A stretch of DNA of 64,000 bases from Streptomyces umbrinus. GTDB lineage: Bacteria > Actinomycetota > Actinomycetes > Streptomycetales > Streptomycetaceae. The notes beneath the pieces are model-generated. The model ran no database searches and was not told the origin of the DNA. It was given only the letters and a program-made list of their open reading frames with translations. The first letter of the stretch is position 1. Every line of letters begins with the position of its first letter. The stretch is taken from the NCBI RefSeq assembly GCF_030817415.1, contig NZ_JAUSZI010000002.1, forward strand, positions 12,189,501-12,253,500, given 5' to 3'. Below, one piece after another: positions 59,226 through 64,000 of this stretch. The translations under genes and the position numbers were made by a program.

Positions 59226-60316
59226 GTGCGGCTCTCCAGCCAGGACCAGCCGACCCCGGCGAGCATGATCACGCACACTCCTAGGAGCGGCGGCATCCCG
59301 AACAGGATGTTGACGACGTTGTAGGTGGCGTGGGCCAGGATGAGCGGGATCACCCGGCGGTAGCGGTGATACAGCCACCCTGCCGTGATGCCCAACGGCA
59401 GTACGGCCAGGGCCGGCCAAAGCCCCAGGTAGAGGTGCGGGAGGGCACGCATCAATGCTGTGACGAGCAGGACCTCCCACAAGGGCCGGCGTGCGGCCGT
59501 CAGCACGGCCACGACCACTGCTGTCGCCAGTACCTCCTCCACGGTCGCGGACCACAGCGCGTGGGCCAGATGCGGCCCGAGGTCTGGGACCCCGGCCGCG
59601 GTCGCCTGATCGCCCTTGAGGACGGGGCCCGGCAGCCGCGCCAGCACCCCGATGAGGAACACCGACGCGCAGATCGCTGCCGCGTGGGCATAGAAGACCA
59701 GCTCCCCCTGAGCCTTCTGCGCACGCTCGGCCTTGGTGCGCTTGCGGAACGGCCGCACTGGGTGAGCCAGATTCAGCCGTTGGAGAGTGATCCCGCAGCG
59801 GGCGGTCACCTCGACACACAGCCAGACCCAGACCACCAGCTCGGCGAGATGCCCGGCGATCTGCGTGGAGGCACGGTCAGCGGTGAACTCACCGGCCTCG
59901 TCCGCCACGATCACGGCGAGCGACCCGACCAGCACCGTCACCTGCCGCAACGGCCACCTCGTGCCCTGCGGGCGAGGGCGGGTGAGGATCAGCCCCAGCA
60001 GCCAGACCTCGGCCCCTGCGAGGCCGACCAGCCGGCCGATCTCCTCAATGCGGAGGACCTCGAGGGGGACCTCTGCGCCGGACTGCTGCACGACAGCCAC
60101 GACGGCGCCGGCCAGATGAGGACCGCCCGCGAGAGCGAACAGCGTGAGTACCAGTACGTACGCGCGTGCCGCGCTCCAGGACACGGGCGGTCGGCCGGCA
60201 ACCGAGGACTGGCTTGTGGAGTCGGTGGTGCGAGCGCCGGTGGCCCCCGCATCCTGCTCTTCATGGGCCAGATCCGCCAGGTCAGGCCGGCGGGCCGCTG
60301 CTGCGTTGTCAGGCAT
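59186..60316 (-). CDS. CPBP-family intramembrane protease
   Basis: The protein is 376 residues. Eight or so membrane segments. CPBP/Abi motifs: Glu pair in LWSATVEEVLATAVVVAVL, then MRALPHLYLGLWPALAVLPL and HATYNVVNILFGM. Family members cleave CAAX proteins, process or give immunity to bacteriocins. ATG 60316 overlaps the preceding gene by 8 bases. The last 13 residues (TAQVARRTRSKLP) are read from the protease remnant in a wrong frame, so the native C-terminus was probably replaced. Location next to lanthipeptide genes suggests maturation or immunity, as inference. Confidence 0.85.
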   Translation of the reverse strand: MPDNAAAARRPDLADLAHEEQDAGATGARTTDSTSQSSVAGRPPVSWSAARAYVLVLTLFALAGGPHLAGAVVAVVQQSGAEVPLEVLRIEEIGRLVGLAGAEVWLLGLILTRPRPQGTRWPLRQVTVLVGSLAVIVADEAGEFTADRASTQIAGHLAELVVWVWLCVEVTARCGITLQRLNLAHPVRPFRKRTKAERAQKAQGELVFYAHAAAICASVFLIGVLARLPGPVLKGDQATAAGVPDLGPHLAHALWSATVEEVLATAVVVAVLTAARRPLWEVLLVTALMRALPHLYLGLWPALAVLPLGITAGWLYHRYRRVIPLILAHATYNVVNILFGMPPLLGVCVIMLAGVGWSWLESRTAQVARRTRSKLP

Positions 60317-60896
60317 GGAACAACCCCCGCTCGCGGTCGGCGTCAGGGACCTGGCCGCAATCCGTGTGCGCGCGACCAGTGCCAGGCTGGGGACAGGCCT
60401 CGGATGGGATGAGCTGGGCGACCACAGTGCCGTAGCGGGCGATCGGGCCTGCGCTCGTGAGAATGCCCCCGTCCTTGAGCGGCTTGAGGGCCAGCGAGAT
60501 GGTGGATCTTGCGACGCCGAACTCCTTACTCAAGGCGGTGATGCTGGGGAGGAGTTCACCAATGGGGTAGGTGCCGTCACTGATCCGCTTACGGATGGTG
60601 TCTGCGATGTCGTTCTTGCGTGCGCGCTCCTGCCATTTCGAGGGCGTGGTGCCGCACGGGGTGACACCGCCTCCGCCGCCGGCTCGTGTGGCGACGAGAC
60701 CTTCGTCCCGGAGCTGCTGAAGGGTCTTGCTGATCACGTGCGGGGTGGTCCCGAAACGCCGTGCTAGCTCACCGGATCGGCGGACTGTGCCGGGGGACCA
60801 GGTGCCATCGGTGATCTCTTTGCGCAGGGTGTCGGCGAACTCCGTGCTGGGATGGACCCGCAGCCTGCGGAGTACGGAGTTGGGCTCGTCACGCAT
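60309..60896 (-). CDS. Protein with two tandem GntR-type winged helices and a GS-like tail
   Basis: The protein is 195 residues from ATG 60896. Domain 1 (about 17-80): EFADTLRKEITDGTWSPGTV, RRFGTTPHVISKTLQQLRDE. Domain 2 (about 92-155): DIADTIRKRISDGTYPIGEL, EFGVARSTISLALKPLKDGG. No effector domain is present. The last residues VPDADRERGLFHA copy the end of the glutamine-synthetase-like protein at 62515 (VPDTERERGFLRA), including the same 8-base stop/start overlap with the next gene. It was thus probably fused to a GS tail by duplication and deletion. Confidence 0.85.
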   Translation of the reverse strand: MRDEPNSVLRRLRVHPSTEFADTLRKEITDGTWSPGTVRRSGELARRFGTTPHVISKTLQQLRDEGLVATRAGGGGGVTPCGTTPSKWQERARKNDIADTIRKRISDGTYPIGELLPSITALSKEFGVARSTISLALKPLKDGGILTSAGPIARYGTVVAQLIPSEACPQPGTGRAHTDCGQVPDADRERGLFHA

Positions 60897-61740
60897 GGTC
60901 GCGCCCTCGTTTCCGCTCCACGTCCGTGACGCGGCCGAGCCAGGCGTCGGCGTCGGTGAACTCCCCTGCGGTGGGCTGCAGAGTGGTGTCCTTCCAGACC
61001 CTGTTGATCGTGTCGGTTCCGGTTGCGGCGGTGACGTCGGCGAAGAAGCGGGCCCCCCGGTCGTACGCTTCGCGGCTCGGGCCGAGACGACCGATGCCGG
61101 GCAGGCCGTTGTGAAGCCGGTAGCGCCAGGACTTCGAGGCATCCCGGTAGTGATCGACCGGCGCGCCGAACAATCGGCCTGTGATGTGACGATCCGCCCA
61201 GGCGGCGTGACCCTCGCGGAGGGTGGTGACACTACGGGGGTCGATACCTCGGAGGTGGGGCAAGAGTGTCTTCCACACGGTCCCTACAGCCGCAGCGAAC
61301 TGCAGATGGTGGACCAGCTCATGAGCGACCACCTGGAGAAGGGAGGGCTCGTGGGCGAGGACTCCGGCGTGGCGCAGGGCCTTGGGCGCCATGAGGGTCT
61401 CGTACGCTCCGCCTTCGACCTCCATGCTCGTTGCGAGCTTCAGAGGCCAAGTCAGTGCACTGGTGACGCGAGCAGTCTCAAGCATTGCTATGCGGACGAC
61501 GCCGATGGGTCCGGGCCCCAGGTCCAGATCCGCGATGTCCCGGGCCAGGATGCGCTGCGCGTGTTGGACCTGCGCGTGCCGCCAGGCCTTCGGGGTCAGT
61601 AGGCGAAAGGAGACGTCCGAAGGGATGGACAGGCCGGTGGTCGTCTCCATGTCCGGGGCCACCCTGTGGAGGGTTTCGGAGATCCGCTCGCGCAACTCGT
61701 CGTGGCGGCGGGTGTCGTCATGGACGGTAAAGCTGGTCAC
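60889..61740 (-). CDS. HExxH zinc metalloprotease
   Basis: The protein is 283 residues from GTG 61740 (GTGA overlap with the upstream gene). The zincin motif is VVAHELVHHLQFAAAV, and a likely third ligand is Glu in TLREGHAAWADRHITGRLFG. The layout resembles actinobacterial zinc-dependent metalloproteases of the DUF2342-like class. No signal peptide, so it is cytosolic. It overlaps both neighbours and therefore acts with the GntR-type proteins. It could remove the lanthipeptide leader or cleave a regulator; neither is proven. Confidence 0.85.
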   Translation of the reverse strand: MTSFTVHDDTRRHDELRERISETLHRVAPDMETTTGLSIPSDVSFRLLTPKAWRHAQVQHAQRILARDIADLDLGPGPIGVVRIAMLETARVTSALTWPLKLATSMEVEGGAYETLMAPKALRHAGVLAHEPSLLQVVAHELVHHLQFAAAVGTVWKTLLPHLRGIDPRSVTTLREGHAAWADRHITGRLFGAPVDHYRDASKSWRYRLHNGLPGIGRLGPSREAYDRGARFFADVTAATGTDTINRVWKDTTLQPTAGEFTDADAWLGRVTDVERKRGRDHA

Positions 61741-62522
61741 TGATGGTCCTGTTCAGAGATTGCCGCGGCGTCGCAAGACACCGGATCACGGGTGGCGTTC
61801 CTGACGGGGGCAGGCGGTTCGGAAGTCGGCCGGGCGGAGTACGACCGCCCCGGTCCGTTGGCGATGAGTCCTTCCGTCCTGAGCGGTCTGATTGCCTTCG
61901 AAATCGTGGTCAGCCCCACGTCGAACTCAGTGGCCAGTTCCTGAATGGCGGGCAGTCGGCTGCCGGGCGGATAGATGCCATCACCCAGCCGCTCCCGGAG
62001 TGCCTGCCCGACGTACGCCACGGTCTTCGACGCTCTGCCGGACGGAGGAACCCCCGGCTGTCCCGGGTCGACGACGTAGGTACCCAGTGTTCTGAACGAG
62101 GCGAGGAGCTTCTCCTGATGCAGTGGCTTCAGGGCCGTTCGGATGCTGGTGGGAGTCACCCCGAACTCGACGGCAAAGTGCCGCAGCGACGGCAGCCACG
62201 TCCTGACGGCATACGTGCCGTCACCGATCCGCGAACGGACGATCTGCTCGATCTCACTGATCCCGGTGACCGGCACGAGAGACTGCGGGTCCGGAACCCG
62301 GGTTCCGCGGCGGCCCACCGATGAGTGGAGATCGCCGTTGTCCCTCAGCGGTCGGAGAGCACGGCTGACCACCCACTTGGGCACACCAAATTCAACGGAG
62401 AGAGTCCGCTCCGAGGGCAGCTGAGTCCCGGGACCGTACGTGCCATCGGCCAGCCGTTTCCGGATGACCTTCCTGACCAGTTCGGGGGTCATGCGGCGGC
62501 GATGCGATGGAGTTTCAGGCAC
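61737..62522 (-). CDS. Protein with three tandem GntR-type winged helices
   Basis: The protein is 261 residues from GTG 62522; ATG 62492 is an alternative. Three similar units: VRKVIRKRLADGTYGPGTQL with EFGVPKWVVSRALRPLRDNG; IEQIVRSRIGDGTYAVRTWL with EFGVTPTSIRTALKPLHQEK; VGQALRERLGDGIYPPGSRL with EFDVGLTTISKAIRPLRTEG. Normal GntR regulators have one such domain plus a ligand domain. Three without any sensor is unusual and suggests binding of a tandem operator. The start overlaps the GS-like gene by 8 bases. Confidence 0.87.
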   Translation of the reverse strand: MPETPSHRRRMTPELVRKVIRKRLADGTYGPGTQLPSERTLSVEFGVPKWVVSRALRPLRDNGDLHSSVGRRGTRVPDPQSLVPVTGISEIEQIVRSRIGDGTYAVRTWLPSLRHFAVEFGVTPTSIRTALKPLHQEKLLASFRTLGTYVVDPGQPGVPPSGRASKTVAYVGQALRERLGDGIYPPGSRLPAIQELATEFDVGLTTISKAIRPLRTEGLIANGPGRSYSARPTSEPPAPVRNATRDPVSCDAAAISEQDHQ

Positions 62523-63921
62523 GGAGGAACCCCCGTTCCCGTTCGGTATCCGGGACGCGATGGCGGTGCCAACGGATCTCGTGCCGGGCCGCACCGGCGT
62601 AGTGCCGCACCACGGCCGGCCCGAACGCTTCCAGCGCGGTCTTGCTGGAGCGGAAGTCGGCCAGGGCCTCGACGAGGTCGGCTGGTACGGGCAGGCCATC
62701 ATCCGTCTGGTACGCATCACCGGTGGTCTGGGGCGGGAGGTCGGGCCGCGCTGTGAGGCCGTGGTGGATGGCGGCGAGGGCCGCGGCCAGCGCGAGGTAG
62801 GGGTTGGCGTCGGCGCCCGGGAGACGGACCTCCAGGTGTGCCCCGTCTCCGTGCCCGGTGACCCGGATCGCGCAACCGCGGTTGTCGCGGCCCCAGGTGA
62901 AATGAGTGGGAGCGAACGAGCGCGCCACGAACCGTTTGTAGGAGTTGATGTGGGGCGCGAGGAGCGGGGTCAGGTGCGGCAGGCCGGAGATCAGCCCGGC
63001 AATGGCCTGCCGCATCGTGTCGGGCAGATCCCCCTCGTGCGGAACGGCGAAGGCGTTGCGGCCGTCGCGCCACAGCGACAGGTGCAGGTGCAGACCGCTG
63101 CCCACCCCGGTCTGCGGGGCGGCCATGAACGTGGGCACCATCGCGTGACGCTCTGCCAGGTGCCGTACGGCGTGCTGGTACACGGTGTACGCGTCACAGG
63201 CCGCCAGCGCCCCACCGTAGGGGAATGTGACCTCGACCTGGCCGGCAGCGCCCTCGCTCTTGACCGCCTCGACCGGCGTGCCGGCGCCCCGCAGGACCTC
63301 CGCCAGATCGTCGAAGAAGTCCGTCAGCGCCACGGGATGGTCGAGGGCGTAGTCGAGGTTGTGCGGCGCCACCGGTTCCAGACCCTGGTACCCGGCCGCG
63401 TGTGCCTGCTGCGCGGTGCCCTGGTAGAGCATGAACTCGCTCTCCAGACCCACCTTTACGTCCAGGCCGAGTTTCGTGAGGCGGTCGAGCTGGGTGCGCA
63501 GCATGGCGCGGGGCGCGACGCCGATCGGAAGACCGCTGTGGTGGAAGGCGTCGGCGTGGATGAGAACGGCGCCTGGCATGTACGGCACGCGGCGGATGGT
63601 GGCCAGGTCGGGGACGACGCCCATGTCCCCGAACCCCGTCTCCCAGCCGGTCAGTTCGAAGCCGTCCAGCGGCTCCATGTCGACGTTGGTGGCCAGGATG
63701 TAGGCGCACATCTCCGCCCCGGCCCTCGCCCCTGATTCCGCCCCGTCCTGCGTCTGCTTCGTGATCGTCTGCAGGAAGCCGGGGGCGTCGAGGCGCTTGC
63801 CCTTCAGCTGGCCGAGCATGTTGGGGACGGCGAGCAGCACCGTGGTGACGGCACCGCTGTCCACCGCGGTCTTCAGGTCGTCGAGGGACAGGCATCCGGC
63901 GTGCTGGTTGTCCTCGCTCAT
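62515..63921 (-). CDS. Glutamine-synthetase-family ligase
   Basis: The protein is 468 residues; ATG 63921 overlaps the upstream stop (TGATG), and GTG 63924 is possible. GS catalytic domain: VKVGLESEFMLYQGTAQQAH, SEGAAGQVEVTFPYG, GSGLHLHLSLWRDGRNAF, NSYKRFVARSFAPTHFTWGR and HLEVRLPGADANPYLALAAA. The N-terminal beta-grasp part has LAVPNMLGQLKGKRLDAPGF. Adenylylation Tyr is absent and the closest group is gamma-glutamyl-amine or -polyamine ligases (GlnA3/PuuA type). The substrate is not predicted. Confidence 0.9.
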   Translation of the reverse strand: MSEDNQHAGCLSLDDLKTAVDSGAVTTVLLAVPNMLGQLKGKRLDAPGFLQTITKQTQDGAESGARAGAEMCAYILATNVDMEPLDGFELTGWETGFGDMGVVPDLATIRRVPYMPGAVLIHADAFHHSGLPIGVAPRAMLRTQLDRLTKLGLDVKVGLESEFMLYQGTAQQAHAAGYQGLEPVAPHNLDYALDHPVALTDFFDDLAEVLRGAGTPVEAVKSEGAAGQVEVTFPYGGALAACDAYTVYQHAVRHLAERHAMVPTFMAAPQTGVGSGLHLHLSLWRDGRNAFAVPHEGDLPDTMRQAIAGLISGLPHLTPLLAPHINSYKRFVARSFAPTHFTWGRDNRGCAIRVTGHGDGAHLEVRLPGADANPYLALAAALAAIHHGLTARPDLPPQTTGDAYQTDDGLPVPADLVEALADFRSSKTALEAFGPAVVRHYAGAARHEIRWHRHRVPDTERERGFLRA

Positions 63922-64000
63922 CACACGACCCCCTCGGCCACGGCGGCGTGTTCCGCCGAGTTCCCGAGCGGGGGGATCTTGTAGGAGCGTCGCCCCTTGG
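63921..64000 (-). CDS. C-terminal end of an upstream gene (cut by window edge)
   Basis: The minus-strand frame KGRRSYKIPPLGNSAEHAAV, then AEGVV, ends with TGA at 63921-63923 and overlaps the GS-like start by one base. Too little is visible to name it, but it is part of the same operon. Confidence 0.6.
   Translation of the reverse strand, partial: KGRRSYKIPPLGNSAEHAAVAEGVV

Noticed and set aside
62440..63735. 431-codon open frame on the plus strand
   Set aside because: It is antisense to the GS-like gene, which has all family motifs; its own sequence has no recognisable domain.
1..64000. tRNA, rRNA, CRISPR arrays, attachment sites or replication origin
   Set aside because: None was recognised by eye; a computed search would be needed to exclude a tRNA or att site with certainty.

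Overview
The window is very GC-rich DNA with Streptomyces-type codon use: GTG starts are common, overlapping stop/start pairs (ATGA, GTGA, TGATG) are frequent, and the gene content is typical of actinomycetes (MmyB-like XRE regulators, NarL-type two-component genes, FxLD lanthipeptide genes, Tat lipoproteins). The density of whole, nested and broken insertion sequences (IS) in the first 42 kb points to an accessory region such as a chromosome arm or a large plasmid. I could not test which.

Layout. 1-1318: the end of a NarL-type histidine kinase and its response regulator. 1501-10500: an IS pile-up. An SGNH esterase is split exactly by a 1,642-bp IS5-type element. A TnpB element abuts its stop codon, and ISL3, IS5 and IS256 pieces follow, with broken DUF899 and VOC genes. 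10693-12035: an XRE regulator coupled to an SRPBCC gene. 12211-15045: an IS5-type element with perfect 19-bp ends that carries an ASCH-domain gene and is itself split by an IS110 element. 15498-20961: a secreted trypsin-like protease, then a four-gene cell-envelope set (OmpR regulator, kinase, D,D-carboxypeptidase, VanJ-like membrane phosphatase) closed by a terminator. 21221-33630: mixed cargo genes (XRE/quinone-reductase pair, small membrane proteins, a 51-residue zinc ribbon under a MerR-type promoter, an S66 peptidase, tandem paralogous lipoproteins, a Tat lipoprotein beta-propeller, a peptidoglycan-binding protein) among remnants of IS3, IS630, ISKra4, Crp and TreZ genes. 34135-36870: an ISKra4-type element that has inverted part of itself. 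36886-41067: XRE regulator, lipoprotein, aldo/keto reductase and a complete IS3.

41068-50800 looks like a defence island. A complete Qat operon (qatA-qatB-qatC-qatD, all overlapping) is flanked by two membrane-anchored repeat proteins of one N-terminal family and by a TPR-gene remnant. A coiled-coil/winged-helix protein follows.

51018-64000 is one long minus-strand gene train. The first part is a class I FxLD lanthipeptide cluster: precursor, PIMT-like methyltransferase, LanB, LanC, a stand-alone glutamate-elimination-type protein and a helical protein. A strong hairpin separates the precursor from lanB. Upstream is an overlapping operon of a glutamine-synthetase-like enzyme, a three-domain GntR-type protein, an HExxH metalloprotease, a two-domain GntR-type protein and a CPBP intramembrane protease. 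Tail and junction sequences show that this operon arose by tandem duplication.

The most interesting unexplained items are: (i) the duplicated GS/tandem-winged-helix/double-protease operon beside the lanthipeptide genes; (ii) a coiled-coil plus winged-helix protein family found in four copies and riding on two unrelated IS families; and (iii) the self-inverted ISKra4 element with its 9-bp inverted target duplication.
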